Assembly: GCF_028750675.1 (NCBI RefSeq)
Contig: NZ_JAQQPZ010000002.1
Location: 249,800 to 313,799, forward strand
DNA from: Shewanella metallivivens
Lineage (GTDB): Bacteria; Pseudomonadota; Gammaproteobacteria; Enterobacterales; Shewanellaceae
Direction: 5' to 3'
DNA: 64,000 nucleotides
Part shown: one piece after another, positions 28,658-38,470 of the stretch
How positions within the stretch are numbered: position 1 is the stretch's first letter
Layout of the letters: each line of letters starts with the position of its first letter
Notes under the pieces: generated by a model
Seen by the model: the letters and a program-made list of their open reading frames with translations, nothing else
The model's database searches: none
Told to the model about the DNA's origin: nothing
Made by a program: the position numbers and the translations under genes

Positions 28658-30097
28658 CTAAGCTACAACCAGTACTTTACAAGTGTTGGTGCCGCCGATG
28701 GTTTCCATTGCGTCGCCTTTTGTCATCAGTACCATGTCGCCGCTGGCTAAGTAACCCGCTTCAACCATGCAGTTTAATGCTTCTTTAGCTAGCTCATCAG
28801 CTGGATATGCTGTTGAGTCAAACTTAATGGGTTGTACACCACGGTAAAGTGCCATGCTGGCTAATGTCTTTTGGTGACGTGATAGTGCAAAAATCGGTAA
28901 GCTAGAGCTGATACGTGACATTAATTTAGCCGTCGCGCCAGATTCGGTTAACGAGATAATCGCTTTTACGCCGGCTAAGTGGTTAGCGGCATACATAGTC
29001 GATAATGCAATGGTTTCTTCAACAGAAGAGAAGCTTTGATCCATACGGTGTTTAGATACTTTCACACTTGGGTGTGATTCTGCGCCTAAACATACGTTAG
29101 CCATTGCCAATACGGTTTCTTCAGGGAAGTCACCTGCAGCGGTTTCAGCTGACAACATAACCGCGTCAGTGCCGTCTAGCACCGCGTTAGCCACGTCCAT
29201 GACTTCAGCACGAGTTGGCATTGGGCTAGTGATCATTGATTCCATCATTTGGGTCGCAGTGATCACTGCTTTGTTCAACTGGCGTGAACGTTGAATTAAA
29301 CGTTTTTGCACTGCAACGAGAGCAGCATCACCAATTTCAACACCTAAGTCACCACGGGCAACCATAACAACGTCTGATGCTTTAATGACATCATCCATCG
29401 CTTCGTCAGTTTCAACGGCTTCAGCACGTTCAACTTTAGCGACGATTAATGCATTGCTACCCGCTTCAACAGCAAGCTTACGTGCTAGGTCTAAGTCAGC
29501 ACCTGTACGTGGGAATGATACTGCTAGGTAATCAACATCAATCATTGCAGCTGTTTTAATGTCTGCCATGTCTTTTTCTGTTAATGCAGGAGCGGTTAAG
29601 CCACCGCCTTTTTTGTTGATACCTTTGTTATTAGACAAAGGACCAGCAACAGTAACAGTGGTAAATACTTTACGGCCTTCAACACGCTCTACACGTAATT
29701 GAACACGACCATCATCAAGCATCAAGATATCACCAATCACCACATCATCGGGTAATTGCTTGTAATCGATACCAACCTGGTTTTCATCGCCTTCACCTTT
29801 TGCTAATTCAGCGTCAAGGATGAATGCGTCACCTAGGTTAAGCTTAATTTTTTTGTTGTCTTTAAAAGTAGAAACACGAATTTTTGGACCTTGTAAGTCA
29901 CCTAAAATGGCAACGTGCTTACCCAATTCTTTCGCGATGTTACGTGCATCAGTAGCACGCTTTAAATGATCTTCTGGTGAACCATGTGAGAAGTTAAGTC
30001 TAACCACGTTAGCACCGGCGGCGATAATTTTGCGTAAATTGTCATCGCGGTCAGTTGCTGGCCCAAGTGTTGTTACGATTTTAGTTCTGCGGAACAT
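28658..30097 (-). CDS. pykA: Pyruvate kinase, PykA type
   Basis: 479 residues, typical of the AMP-activated type II pyruvate kinase; the start [16 protein letters not shown] and the motif [12 protein letters not shown] match E. coli PykA closely. It converts phosphoenolpyruvate and ADP to pyruvate and ATP. The active-site region has [11 protein letters not shown] (catalytic Lys) and the [20 protein letters not shown] block; the C-terminal allosteric domain is intact. CGGAG precedes the ATG. A HexR-like box lies 119-133 bases upstream and the hexR gene is next to it. Confidence 0.97.
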   Translation of the reverse strand: MFRRTKIVTTLGPATDRDDNLRKIIAAGANVVRLNFSHGSPEDHLKRATDARNIAKELGKHVAILGDLQGPKIRVSTFKDNKKIKLNLGDAFILDAELAKGEGDENQVGIDYKQLPDDVVIGDILMLDDGRVQLRVERVEGRKVFTTVTVAGPLSNNKGINKKGGGLTAPALTEKDMADIKTAAMIDVDYLAVSFPRTGADLDLARKLAVEAGSNALIVAKVERAEAVETDEAMDDVIKASDVVMVARGDLGVEIGDAALVAVQKRLIQRSRQLNKAVITATQMMESMITSPMPTRAEVMDVANAVLDGTDAVMLSAETAAGDFPEETVLAMANVCLGAESHPSVKVSKHRMDQSFSSVEETIALSTMYAANHLAGVKAIISLTESGATAKLMSRISSSLPIFALSRHQKTLASMALYRGVQPIKFDSTAYPADELAKEALNCMVEAGYLASGDMVLMTKGDAMETIGGTNTCKVLVVA

Positions 30098-30215
30098 GAG
30101 ATACTCCGTTAAAATGAAAAGAAAGATTTTTGTTAAATAGAATTTGGTTATTAAAGTACCTTAGTCATCTTAGTACTTAAATGATGCATATATATTAACA
30201 GACATTCGTCATTAA

Positions 30216-30230
30216 TGTAGTAAAGTTACA
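30216..30230. promoter_or_regulatory. Candidate HexR box upstream of pykA
   Basis: TGTAGTAAAGTTACA fits the HexR consensus TGTARTNNNAYTACA with one mismatch, 119-133 bases upstream of pykA. Confidence 0.6.
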
Positions 30231-30285
30231 AACAAAAAGACGTTTTTTAGTGTGTAATTTATGTGACAGATAAGTGATTTCTACA

Positions 30286-30321
30286 ATAAAAAAAGCCTGC
30301 TGGGGGGATCCAGCAGGCTTT
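30286..30321 (-). terminator. Terminator of hexR
   Basis: On the minus strand AAAGCCTGCTGG pairs with CCAGCAGGCTTT around six bases and is followed by a T-run, about 95 bases after the hexR stop. It isolates hexR from pykA; the remainder of 30098-30416 holds the pykA promoter region. Confidence 0.88.
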
Positions 30322-30416
30322 CATCGGTTTTCAAACTCATTTGATGCGGCTAAATATGATGATCAAATACACTGTCTAAGTGTAATAATTTAACAGCTTT
30401 TATGTATTTTTAGCGT

Positions 30417-31271
30417 TTAAATGGTCAAATCTTTGTTGATACGTGATTCTTTTAGCACTTCTTTTACGCGTTTTAAGTTGTCACGGAAACGCGGGCCGCG
30501 GCGCAATGTAAAGCCTGTTGCTAACACATCGATAGTCACTAACTGTGCTAAACGTGATGCCATGGGTAAGTACATGTCGGTGTCCTCTGGGACTTCCATG
30601 GTGACAGGTAGCGTGCACTCAAGTGACAATGGAGAGTTGCGGGCAGTAATACCAATTACAGCGGCGCCGTTTTCTCGTGCAATACGGGCGATTTCAATTA
30701 ATGATTTGGTGCGGCCTGTGTGCGATATCAACACCACAACGTCACCTTCATTACAGTTAATGCAACTCATGCGCTGCATTAACACATCATCGAAACAAAT
30801 CACTGGTACATTAAAACGGAAGAATTTGTTTTGCGCATCGTGAGCCACGGCAGAAGAAGCACCAAGACCAAAAAACGAAATTGTTTTAGCTTGAGTCAAT
30901 ACATCAACGGCTTTATTGATAGCCGCTGTATCAAGGCTTTGACGGGCTGTATCGAGCGATGCCATTGAAGATTCAAAGATTTTTGTTGTATATGAATCTG
31001 GTGAGTCATCTTCTTCAACATGTCGACTAACATAAGGTGTACCGTTAGCAAGACTTTGAGCCAAATGTAACTTAAAATCAGGGAAGCCCTTGGTATCGAG
31101 TCGACGACAAAAACGGTTAACGGTGGGTTCACTCACATCAGCCATTTTGGCTAAGGTTGCGATACTTGAATGTATAGCTGTCTGCGGTGAGGCTAATATG
31201 ACTTCGGCAACTTTTCGTTCCGATTTGCTAAATTGGGTAAGGCTTTTTTGAACCTTTTCTAGGGTATTCAT
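30417..31271 (-). CDS. hexR: RpiR-family regulator HexR
   Basis: 284 residues from the ATG at 31271; the TTG at 31277 is less likely. The N-terminal RpiR helix-turn-helix (ATLAKMADVSEPTVNRFCRR) is at about 35-60 and the SIS sugar-phosphate-binding domain at about 120-260 (ISFFGLGASSAVAHDAQNKF, VVLISHTGRTKS). HexR senses KDPG and controls zwf-edd-eda, pykA and fermentation genes in proteobacteria. Here it is divergent from zwf and close to pykA, and HexR-like boxes lie near zwf, pykA and adhE. A separate inverted repeat sits in its own promoter. Confidence 0.96.
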   Translation of the reverse strand: MNTLEKVQKSLTQFSKSERKVAEVILASPQTAIHSSIATLAKMADVSEPTVNRFCRRLDTKGFPDFKLHLAQSLANGTPYVSRHVEEDDSPDSYTTKIFESSMASLDTARQSLDTAAINKAVDVLTQAKTISFFGLGASSAVAHDAQNKFFRFNVPVICFDDVLMQRMSCINCNEGDVVVLISHTGRTKSLIEIARIARENGAAVIGITARNSPLSLECTLPVTMEVPEDTDMYLPMASRLAQLVTIDVLATGFTLRRGPRFRDNLKRVKEVLKESRINKDLTI

Positions 31272-31310
31272 ATGCAAGCATCCGCTTATAGTAGCTGGTT
31301 GAGTAGGGAA

Positions 31311-31335
31311 TGTAAGTTTTATACCATAACTTACA
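31311..31335. promoter_or_regulatory. Inverted repeat in the hexR promoter
   Basis: TGTAAGTT and AACTTACA, perfect 8-bp arms nine bases apart, 40-64 bases upstream of the hexR start. Half-sites resemble HexR half-sites (TGTAA/TTACA) but with wider spacing, so this could be an autoregulatory or another operator. Confidence 0.45.
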
Positions 31336-31523
31336 GGAATTTCGTGATTTAAGTTATTTTTTTACCTTTTACACGATCCTGTTGTTATTTTTCAAGACAT
31401 AGATCACGGTTAAATGGTTCCTAGGCCTCTTTATAGGCTGAAAATCATACCAGATATTAGACATGAATGACTAGGTTGTTGATGATGCAAAATTTGCAAA
31501 TTAAAGATGCAAAAATAAGATTC

Positions 31524-31538
31524 TGTTGTTATATTACA
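31524..31538. promoter_or_regulatory. Candidate HexR box upstream of zwf
   Basis: TGTTGTTATATTACA fits TGTARTNNNAYTACA with one mismatch and lies within an 18-bp near-palindrome (TGTTGT...ACAACA, 31524-31541), 73 bases upstream of zwf. Confidence 0.6.
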
Positions 31539-31610
31539 ACAAAAGTGTGTTTTTATTCATCGACCGAATTCGAACATGGCGCACACACATAATCAGGAGA
31601 GCTTTCAGCA

Positions 31611-33080
31611 ATGGGCAAATCAATTGGAGCCAAGGCTTGTGACTTCGTACTTTTCGGTACTAAAGGCGATTTAGCTAGGCGTAAATTATTACCTTCTTTA
31701 TATCAGCTAGACAAAGCAGAGTTACTCGATAAAGAGACAAAGGTCATTGGTGTTGCAAAAGATGCATTCACTCATGATGAGTTTATCGCCCTAGTCACTA
31801 AAGCGTTAAAGACGTTTGTTAAAGATGAGATTTGCCCAGCTACGCTAGAACGTTTCCTGAGTCGCTGTCATTATATCGGCACCAATTTTACCGAACCTGA
31901 AGGCTATAAAGCCTTCCACGATTTACTTGAGCCAAATAAACGTGTCATGGTGAACTACTTCGCAACACCTCCTTCTATTTTTGGCGCTATTTGTCGTTGT
32001 TTACACGAGCAAAACCTGATTCAACCTGATACTCGTGTGGTACTCGAAAAGCCCATTGGTACTGATTTAGAGTCGTCACACGTGATCAACGATCAAGTGG
32101 CCGAGTTTTTTAACGAAAACCAGGTTTATCGTATTGACCATTATTTAGGCAAAGAAACGGTGCAAAACCTAATTGCGCTGCGTTTTGCCAACTCTTTATT
32201 TGCATCGAAGTGGGACAACCGGACTATCGACCATGTCCAAATCACTGTTGCTGAAGAAGTGGGTATTGAAGGCCGCTGGGGTTACTTTGATGGCGCAGGC
32301 CAAATGCGCGACATGATCCAAAACCATTTATTACAAGTGTTAACGCTTGTCGCAATGGATCCGCCAGTCAACCTAGACGCTGACAGCATTCGCGATGAAA
32401 AAGTAAAAGTGCTTAAATCTCTGCGTCCAATTAACCAAGACAACGTGTACGAAAATACCGTCCGTGGTCAGTACAGTGCCGGTTTCTTAAAAGGCTCACC
32501 TGTACCTGGTTATTTAGAAGAAGACGACGCGAACACGAATTCAAATACCGAAACCTTCGTGGCATTGCGTGTTGATATTGATAACTGGCGTTGGGCAGGC
32601 GTGCCATTCTATTTGCGCAGCGGTAAACGTATGCCGTTCAAGAGCAGCGAAATTGTGGTGTACTTTAAAAACCCACCACACAACTTATATCGTGCGAGTT
32701 ATCGTAATCTGCCACCGAACAAGTTAACCATCCGTTTACAACCGCATGAAGGGGTTGAAATCCAGATGATGAACAAGGTGCCGGGTCTTGAACAAAAGCA
32801 ACGTCTGCAAACCACTAAGCTAGACTTAAGCTTTACAGATACCTTTAAAAACGAACGTATTGCCGATGCTTATGAGCGTTTATTACTTGAAGCCATGCTA
32901 GGCAACCAAGCCTTGTTCGTACGTCGTGACGAAGTTGAGCAAGCGTGGACTTGGGTTGACGGGATCATCCAGTCTTGGGAACAAAGCGGTGAAAAGCCGA
33001 AGCCCTATCCAGCCGGTACCTGGGGACCTGTCGCGTCAGTGGCATTAATCACTAAAGACGGCCGTTCTTGGGACGAGTAG
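31611..33080 (+). CDS. zwf: Glucose-6-phosphate 1-dehydrogenase
   Basis: 489 residues, the usual size. It oxidises glucose-6-phosphate to 6-phosphogluconolactone with NADP+/NAD+. The coenzyme loop is FGTKGDLARRKLLPSLYQ (residues 13-30) and the active-site signature RIDHYLGKETVQN carries the catalytic His. AGGAGA precedes the ATG. First gene of the zwf-pgl-edd-eda operon, the oxidative entry to the Entner-Doudoroff route; divergent from hexR, with a HexR-like box in its promoter. Confidence 0.98.
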   Translation: MGKSIGAKACDFVLFGTKGDLARRKLLPSLYQLDKAELLDKETKVIGVAKDAFTHDEFIALVTKALKTFVKDEICPATLERFLSRCHYIGTNFTEPEGYKAFHDLLEPNKRVMVNYFATPPSIFGAICRCLHEQNLIQPDTRVVLEKPIGTDLESSHVINDQVAEFFNENQVYRIDHYLGKETVQNLIALRFANSLFASKWDNRTIDHVQITVAEEVGIEGRWGYFDGAGQMRDMIQNHLLQVLTLVAMDPPVNLDADSIRDEKVKVLKSLRPINQDNVYENTVRGQYSAGFLKGSPVPGYLEEDDANTNSNTETFVALRVDIDNWRWAGVPFYLRSGKRMPFKSSEIVVYFKNPPHNLYRASYRNLPPNKLTIRLQPHEGVEIQMMNKVPGLEQKQRLQTTKLDLSFTDTFKNERIADAYERLLLEAMLGNQALFVRRDEVEQAWTWVDGIIQSWEQSGEKPKPYPAGTWGPVASVALITKDGRSWDE

Positions 33081-33089
33081 GGAGCAGAT

Positions 33090-33788
33090 ATGATTAAAGA
33101 AACCGTATTTAAATCGTTTGATTCACCCGCTGACTTAGAAGCTAAATTAGCCGACAAAATTGCACAGCAATTACAAGATGCTGTTGATACACGCGGTAAA
33201 GCCAGCTTAGTGGTGTCGGGTGGTTCAACACCACTTAAGCTTTTTAAGCTGTTAAGCCAAAAGTTAGTTGATTGGAGTGATGTGTACATTACTTTGGCCG
33301 ATGAGCGTTGGGTGAATGCAGATGAGCAAGACTCAAATGAAAGATTAGTTCGCGAACATTTGTTACAAAACCGTGCCGCCAGTGCCAAGTTTCGTGGTCT
33401 TAAAAACATGTTTGCAACCCCAGAAGCGGGTTGCGACATGACCAGTGAGTCATTGGCTAACTTTCCACGCCCGTTTGATGTGGTGGTGCTAGGCATGGGG
33501 ACTGACGGTCACACTTGTTCATGGTTTCCGTGCAGTGTTGAACTTGACAATGCACTGACCACTAAAAATTTATGTGCTGCTGTTAATCCTACAACAGCCC
33601 CACATGCTCGGATTACGTTATCTAAAGATGCCATTTTGAATAGTCGTCAGATTTATTTGCATCTTGTCGGAGAGCCAAAATTAACTGTATATCATCAAGC
33701 ACTTGAAAACGATGATGTTACCCAAATGCCCATTAGAGCCGTATTAGCGCAGCGTAAAACGCCCGTTGATGTGTTCTATAGCGCGTAA
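33090..33788 (+). CDS. pgl: 6-phosphogluconolactonase
   Basis: 232 residues of the SugarP_isomerase/DevB type. It hydrolyses 6-phosphogluconolactone to 6-phosphogluconate. Motifs: [16 protein letters not shown] (residues 38-53), ITLADERWV, and [16 protein letters not shown]. Nine bases separate it from zwf with GGAG as ribosome-binding site, and eleven from edd, so it is translated from the same operon. Confidence 0.96.
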   Translation: MIKETVFKSFDSPADLEAKLADKIAQQLQDAVDTRGKASLVVSGGSTPLKLFKLLSQKLVDWSDVYITLADERWVNADEQDSNERLVREHLLQNRAASAKFRGLKNMFATPEAGCDMTSESLANFPRPFDVVVLGMGTDGHTCSWFPCSVELDNALTTKNLCAAVNPTTAPHARITLSKDAILNSRQIYLHLVGEPKLTVYHQALENDDVTQMPIRAVLAQRKTPVDVFYSA

Positions 33789-33799
33789 GGAGTTTTACC

Positions 33800-35626
33800 A
33801 TGCATTCAGTAGTACAAGCCGTCACAGATAGAATTATTGCACGCAGTCAACAGTCGCGTTCAAGCTATTTATCTGCGCTAAACGATGCTAAAGCTCAAGG
33901 CGTTCACCGTAGCGCATTAAGCTGTGGCAATCTTGCACATGGCTTTGCCGCCTGTCAGCCAGTTGAAAAAGATTCACTGCGTCAATTGACCAAGGCGAAC
34001 ATTGGTATTGTGACCGCTTTTAACGATATGTTATCGGCACATCAACCGTATGAAACCTATCCAAACATGCTTAAACAAGCTTGTGCTGACGTGGGCAGTG
34101 TTGCTCAGGTTGCTGCGGGCGTTCCGGCAATGTGTGACGGTGTGACCCAAGGTCAACCAGGCATGGAGCTGAGCTTATTAAGCCGTGAAGTGATTGCCAT
34201 GTCGACGGCAGTGGGTTTGTCGCACAACATGTTTGATGGTGCTTTACTATTAGGCATTTGTGACAAAATCGTACCAGGTTTACTGATTGGTGCATTGAGC
34301 TTTGGTCACTTACCGATGTTATTTGTGCCAGCTGGCCCAATGAAATCCGGTATTCCTAATAAAGAGAAAGCTCGAGTACGTCAACAATTTGCTCAAGGCA
34401 AAGTTGACCGTGCAGCATTGTTAGATGCTGAGTCTAAGTCTTATCACAGTGCTGGTACCTGTACCTTCTACGGTACAGCAAACTCTAACCAGTTAATGTT
34501 AGAAGTGATGGGCTTACAGCTACCGGGGTCATCGTTTGTTAACCCTGACGATCCATTACGTGACGAGTTAAGCAAAATGGCCGCTAAGCAAGTGTGTCGT
34601 TTAACGTCAATGGGCACGCAATATACGCCAATCGGTGAAGTGGTTAACGAAAAGTCAGTCGTTAACGGTATCGTAGCCTTATTAGCAACCGGCGGTTCAA
34701 CTAACTTAACCATGCACATTGTGGCCATTGCCCGTGCCGCTGGCATTATCGTTAACTGGGATGACTTTTCAGATTTATCTGCAGCGGTGCCATTATTGGC
34801 CCGTGTTTATCCAAATGGTCATGCTGATATTAACCATTTCCATGCTGCTGGCGGTATGGCCTTGTTGGTTAAAGAATTGCTCGATGGTGGTTTGATCCAT
34901 GAAGATGTCAATACTGTTGCCGGTTACGGTTTACGTCGTTACACCCAAGAGCCGCGTCTTATTGATGGCGAGTTAAAGTGGGTTGACGGTGTGACTGAAT
35001 CGTTAGACAAAGAAGTATTAACCCATCTTGATACGCCTTTCCAAAGCAACGGCGGTTTAACCTTACTTAAAGGTAACTTAGGCCGTGCAGTGATCAAAGT
35101 GTCTGCAGTACCTGCAGGTAACCGTGTTATTGAAGCGCCTGCGGTTGTGATTAACGATCAAAACGAAATCGATGCCTTATTTAAGTCTGGTTCGTTAGAC
35201 CGTGATTGCGTGGTTGTGGTTAAAGGCCAGGGCCCTAAAGCCAATGGTATGCCAGAACTACACAAACTCACGCCATTTTTAGGTACCTTACAAGACAAAG
35301 GCTTTAGAGTGGCATTAGTGACCGACGGCCGTATGTCTGGCGCATCAGGTAAAGTACCCGCTGCCATTCATTTAACGCCTGAGGCGTTGGACGGTGGCTT
35401 AATTGCTAAAGTACAAGACGGTGATGTAATTCGTGTTGATGCCACTACAGGTGAGTTATCACTTTTAGTTGATGAAACCGTATTAGCAAGTCGCACCGCT
35501 GGGGTTGTTGATTTACATCATTCAGCTTATGGCATGGGCCGTGAATTGTTTGGTGCGTTACGTCGCAGCTTAAGCAGCCCAGAAACGGGTGCTCGTAGTA
35601 CTAATGCGATTGATGAATTATATTAA
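33800..35626 (+). CDS. edd: Phosphogluconate dehydratase
   Basis: 608 residues, full length. It dehydrates 6-phosphogluconate to KDPG in the Entner-Doudoroff pathway. Cysteines of the Fe-S cluster are in [15 protein letters not shown] and [15 protein letters not shown]; the C-terminal [16 protein letters not shown] is the conserved IlvD/Edd motif. AAGGAG precedes the ATG. Third gene of the zwf-pgl-edd-eda operon. Confidence 0.98.
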   Translation: MHSVVQAVTDRIIARSQQSRSSYLSALNDAKAQGVHRSALSCGNLAHGFAACQPVEKDSLRQLTKANIGIVTAFNDMLSAHQPYETYPNMLKQACADVGSVAQVAAGVPAMCDGVTQGQPGMELSLLSREVIAMSTAVGLSHNMFDGALLLGICDKIVPGLLIGALSFGHLPMLFVPAGPMKSGIPNKEKARVRQQFAQGKVDRAALLDAESKSYHSAGTCTFYGTANSNQLMLEVMGLQLPGSSFVNPDDPLRDELSKMAAKQVCRLTSMGTQYTPIGEVVNEKSVVNGIVALLATGGSTNLTMHIVAIARAAGIIVNWDDFSDLSAAVPLLARVYPNGHADINHFHAAGGMALLVKELLDGGLIHEDVNTVAGYGLRRYTQEPRLIDGELKWVDGVTESLDKEVLTHLDTPFQSNGGLTLLKGNLGRAVIKVSAVPAGNRVIEAPAVVINDQNEIDALFKSGSLDRDCVVVVKGQGPKANGMPELHKLTPFLGTLQDKGFRVALVTDGRMSGASGKVPAAIHLTPEALDGGLIAKVQDGDVIRVDATTGELSLLVDETVLASRTAGVVDLHHSAYGMGRELFGALRRSLSSPETGARSTNAIDELY

Positions 35627-35646
35627 AAATAAAGGAAGACGGTAAT

Positions 35647-36291
35647 ATGATTGAGCCTAATAACTGGTCACTCCAACCACAAGATGTGTTTAAACGTAGC
35701 CCAGTCGTTCCGGTTATGGTGATAAACAAACTAGAACATGCTGTGCCTTTAGCGAAAGCTTTAGTTGCCGGTGGGATCAGTGTTTTAGAAGTGACATTAC
35801 GTACTCCTTGTGCACTCGAAGCGATAGCAAAAATCGCCAAAGAAGTACCTGAAGCCCTTGTGGGTGCTGGCACTATTTTAAATGAAGCTCAGCTTAACCA
35901 AGCGGTTGCTGCAGGTTCGCAGTTTATTATTACTCCAGGTGCCACGGTTGATTTATTAAAAGCGGCTAAAAAGGGCACTGTCCCTTTGATTCCAGGTGTT
36001 GCGAGTATTTCTGAAATCATGGTGGGAATGGAGTTGGGTTACACTCATTTCAAATTCTTCCCTGCAGAAGCTTCTGGCGGCGTAAACGCGCTTAAGTCAT
36101 TTTCAGGTCCATTATCTGGCATTCGTTTTTGCCCTACAGGCGGTATTAGTCCAGCCACTTACAAAGACTATTTGGCACTGCCAAATGTTGATTGTATCGG
36201 CGGCAGTTGGATTGCACCAACAGATGCAGTAGACAGTGAAGATTGGGATCGTATCACGCAGTTATGTAAAGACGCGCTAGCCGCCCTTTAA
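35647..36291 (+). CDS. eda: KDPG / KHG aldolase
   Basis: 214 residues. It cleaves KDPG to pyruvate and glyceraldehyde-3-phosphate. The Schiff-base lysine lies in [13 protein letters not shown] (residue about 136) and the catalytic Glu in [16 protein letters not shown] precedes the ATG; 20 bases separate it from edd. Last gene of the operon, ended by a strong terminator. The repeat-rich accessory region begins directly after it. Confidence 0.98.
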   Translation: MIEPNNWSLQPQDVFKRSPVVPVMVINKLEHAVPLAKALVAGGISVLEVTLRTPCALEAIAKIAKEVPEALVGAGTILNEAQLNQAVAAGSQFIITPGATVDLLKAAKKGTVPLIPGVASISEIMVGMELGYTHFKFFPAEASGGVNALKSFSGPLSGIRFCPTGGISPATYKDYLALPNVDCIGGSWIAPTDAVDSEDWDRITQLCKDALAAL

Positions 36292-36313
36292 TTAACCTTG
36301 TAATGACCACGTT

Positions 36314-36341
36314 AAAAACCAGCTTATTAGCTGGTTTTTTT
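36314..36341 (+). terminator. Terminator of the zwf-pgl-edd-eda operon
   Basis: AAAACCAGC pairs with GCTGGTTTT and is followed by seven T, about 25 bases after the eda stop. Confidence 0.9.
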
Positions 36342-36371
36342 ATGGCTTTTTGGTTCATATAGTCGCTAGCA

Positions 36372-36413
36372 TATGGCCTACGGCCACTGACGTCGTGGCG
36401 CTTCGCCCACACC
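36372..36413 (+). repeat. REP-like palindromic unit, copy A
   Basis: 42-base unit beginning TATGGCCTACGGCCACT and ending CTTCGCCCACACC. It folds as GGCC-TAC-GGCC and GGCG-CTT-CGCC side by side, with CCAC/GTGG between. Differs from copy B at one position. Confidence 0.8.
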
Positions 36414-36523
36414 AAAGTAAAGGTCGTAAGTTGTAATTTACGCAGGGTAGTGTGATTGTCTTCCCGGCAATGCTTTTGAGCCGGGATCCAGGTGTTAGAT
36501 TTGTACTTATGTACTTTTGTACT

Positions 36524-36565
36524 TATGGCCTACGGCCACTAACGTCGTGGCGCTTCGCCCACACC
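36524..36565 (+). repeat. REP-like palindromic unit, copy B
   Basis: 42-base unit, same as copy A except for one base (CACTAACG versus CACTGACG). Direct orientation, 152 bases after copy A. Confidence 0.8.
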
Positions 36566-36822
36566 AGACCAAGAGGAAACCAACGGCTGTTCCCTCTTTA
36601 TTTTCGATAAAAGAATTGGCCCAGCCGACATATCAGAATTATCATTCTTTACTAAGCAATAGCAGCGATAATTTAGCGACGTGGTCTAATCCAGCTTTTA
36701 ACTTAGTCTGAGTGTTCCTCAGCCACCTATTTATGGTAAAGAATGAAAATGCTAACGCTTCAGATGGGGCGTCCCTTCCCCTCCAAAGCTAGCTGGCCGT
36801 CCATGGCCAGCTCACGTTATTT

Positions 36823-36855
36823 TCTTCAACGGCCTCAAGTTCAGAGTTGAATTTG
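36823..36855 (+). repeat. Left arm of a 33-bp inverted repeat flanking the cassette region
   Basis: Starts TCTTCAACGGCCTCAAG. Matches the reverse complement of 39168-39200 at 32 of 33 positions. On the minus strand it encodes the peptide KFNSELEAVE, shared with the right arm. Confidence 0.85.
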
Positions 36856-36918
36856 GACTGTTGCAAGCAATAAGTTTAAGTCATTGATGCCCCAAAACGT
36901 GTTTCAAATATGGTCAGA

Positions 36919-36945
36919 GGCCACTAACGTCATGGCGATTCGCTC
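36919..36945 (+). repeat. REP-like unit, degenerate copy C
   Basis: GGCCACTAACGTCATGGCG followed by ATTCGCTC: the core of the unit with several mismatches, lacking the first GGCC hairpin. Confidence 0.6.
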
Positions 36946-37277
36946 AGCTTTACACTTCATCGGTAACAGGCTTATTAATGTCGGATAAATATCCAGTGTC
37001 AGCCATGTTTCCCACCTTTATGCAGTGCGCACTGTGTTTATGCACAGTTATAATGGGTTTTGACGTGTTTTCAAGCTGGGCTGACGAATATGCAAACTAA
37101 AGTAGTACAAAGAAGTTATTTACTAAATACATAATGTGTTGAAGTTATTGTATTTTTATTTTTAGTCGGATATTGAGTCCATTTTTAACGCGCAAGCTCG
37201 CTTTTATTGGTCAGTAGAATTAAATAAAACTGCTTTACAACAATAAGATAGCAAATGTAGGATGTTATTAATCAATA

Positions 37278-37328
37278 ACTTGAACGGCCGACTTTAAATT
37301 CACTTTGCCGTTCAATAAGCCGTTAGCT
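37278..37328 (+). other. attC-like recombination site at the left end of cassette 1
   Basis: A short dyad site: TTGAACGGC (37280-37288) pairs with GCCGTTCAA (37307-37315) and the site ends in GTTAGCT (37322-37328), the R' box in which integron recombination occurs between G and TT. The R'' side (AATAAC) is degenerate. The bases following, TTAGCTTACA, are exactly complementary to the R'' end of the next site at 37908, as expected for a cassette boundary. Confidence 0.6.
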
Positions 37329-37345
37329 TACATGGAGAGTTCAGA

Positions 37346-37917
37346 TTGAGTCGTACCAAAAAAGTAAAGGTTACTGTCGAATGCCCTGAGATAATTCCTC
37401 TTCAATCCATAGCTGCAAACCAATTAAGGATGGCTGAGGAAGAGCAAGCTGGTCATAAATTTAGATGGATAATACCATCTATGATATTTTCAGTTTTCTC
37501 TGTAGAGGCAATGGCTAATGTATATGGTTCTCAATTATTTAAAAACCAGTGGAAAAACTTTGAATCAACATCGATCATTGGAAAAATCATATTAGTTTCC
37601 AAGAGCTAGGTATAGATGTTGATTTTTCTGCTCAGCCTTGGCAGACAATACAAGAAATGATTAAGTTCAGAAATTGGTTAGCTCATTCTAAGCCGCATAA
37701 AACAACAGCAACTCATGAGGTGCCGTATGATACCCCAAATGAGGAACTTCCTAGGTTATTTCCAGACATGAAAATAACTACTTATTCAGACTTTGAAAGT
37801 GCTAATAGATATGAAGATGCTGTGCGACAATTAGAGTTAAGATGGACACATGGTGCAATGTCTAAGAATATAGACATTGATTTAGTTGGTATGCCTCAAT
37901 ATACAAATGTAAGCTAA
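37346..37917 (+). pseudogene. Frameshifted cassette gene with HEPN-like RNxxxH motif
   Basis: The first frame starts at TTG 37346 (GGAG eight bases upstream) and runs 86 residues to ILVSK, then hits a stop at 37607. A -1 shift near 37604 continues smoothly as ELGIDVDFSAQPWQTIQEM and on to the stop at 37915-37917, giving about 190 residues. The joined protein has FRNWLAHSKPH, an R-x4-H signature of HEPN-type RNases and toxins, in a largely helical context. One missing base would explain the break. It lies in a gene cassette and its stop overlaps the attC R'' box. The function as a HEPN toxin or defence RNase is inference; a sequencing error or programmed frameshift is also possible. Confidence 0.7.
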
Positions 37918-38025
37918 CAAGCGCATTAAATCTGACGTTACACATTGTCCGATTTTTTGCTTAAAAGAAAAGGGCGCCAAAAAGCGTCCTACATGTTCCG
38001 CAGCTTATGCGGGCGTTAGGTATAC
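37908..38025 (+). other. Integron attC site between cassettes 1 and 2
   Basis: It starts TGTAAGCTAAC (R'' GCTAAC), the exact complement of GTTAGCTTACA at 37322, and ends GCGGGCGTTAGGTATAC with R' GTTAGGT at 38015-38021. The TAACAAGCGC...TGCGGGCGTTA ends are imperfectly complementary, as in Vibrio-type attC sites. Length about 110 bases, within the attC size range. Confidence 0.82.
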
Positions 38026-38040
38026 AAAAGGAACTTGTGC

Positions 38041-38469
38041 ATGAATCAACCTCTAAACTCAACATGGCAGATAACAGGTGCTTCACTTATAGGTGGGCCA
38101 TTAGCTGGATTTTACTTATTGCATAAAAACTTTAAGGTTCTGGGGCAATCATCATCAGCCAAACTTTCCCTGAATCTAGGTTTTACCTTTGCACTTTTAC
38201 TGGTTTTAGTGGTAATTTTTGCACCTGAGAACTTCAATGGTATTGTTTTCGCAGGAATATATTGTGGCTTGATTAGAATGTATGCAGAAAAAATACAAGG
38301 TGAGCATTACTCCAAGTATATTGAAAATGGCGGCTCTAAAGCTTCACATTGGCAATGGTTTTTGACTGGTATTATTTCCTTGCTTATTTTTTTATTAGTA
38401 GCTTTTATTGTCGCATTTCTACTAATGAGCTTTGCGCCTGATACTTTGCCAGATCACTGGTACGAGTAA
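38041..38469 (+). CDS. Cassette-encoded membrane protein of unknown function
   Basis: 142 residues from the ATG at 38041, which has AAGGA eight bases upstream; the TTG at 38035 is too near the ribosome-binding site. Four likely transmembrane helices: WQITGASLIGGPLAGFYLL, LSLNLGFTFALLLVLVVIF, FNGIVFAGIYCGLIRM and WFLTGIISLLIFLLVAFIVA. I recognise no family. It is the only gene in cassette 2, bounded by GTTAGGTATAC (38015) and GTATACCTAAC (38471). Promoterless cassette genes depend on read-through or a weak local promoter. Confidence 0.72.
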   Translation: MNQPLNSTWQITGASLIGGPLAGFYLLHKNFKVLGQSSSAKLSLNLGFTFALLLVLVVIFAPENFNGIVFAGIYCGLIRMYAEKIQGEHYSKYIENGGSKASHWQWFLTGIISLLIFLLVAFIVAFLLMSFAPDTLPDHWYE

Positions 38470-38470
38470 A

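Larger units (their letters stand above)
36342..37277. other. Gene-free, repeat-rich stretch preceding the cassette array
   Basis: No credible gene is seen. It carries three copies of a REP-like unit (36372, 36524, degenerate at 36919), a CCCGGC/GCCGGG hairpin (36463-36485), short TGTACTTATG-type repeats at 36503-36527, and an AGCTGGCC/GGCCAGCT hairpin (36791-36812) inside what looks like a coding remnant on the minus strand (the peptide KFNSELEAVEENN followed by VSWPWTAS and a stop, 36857 down to about 36788). Confidence 0.6.

Noticed and set aside
36791..36812. A transcription terminator (AGCTGGCC/GGCCAGCT hairpin)
   Set aside because: No T-run follows on either strand, and it lies within a coding remnant.
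36342..37277. CRISPR-like repeat pattern
   Set aside because: The repeats are few, unevenly spaced, occur in both orientations and are themselves palindromic; no spacers or cas genes.
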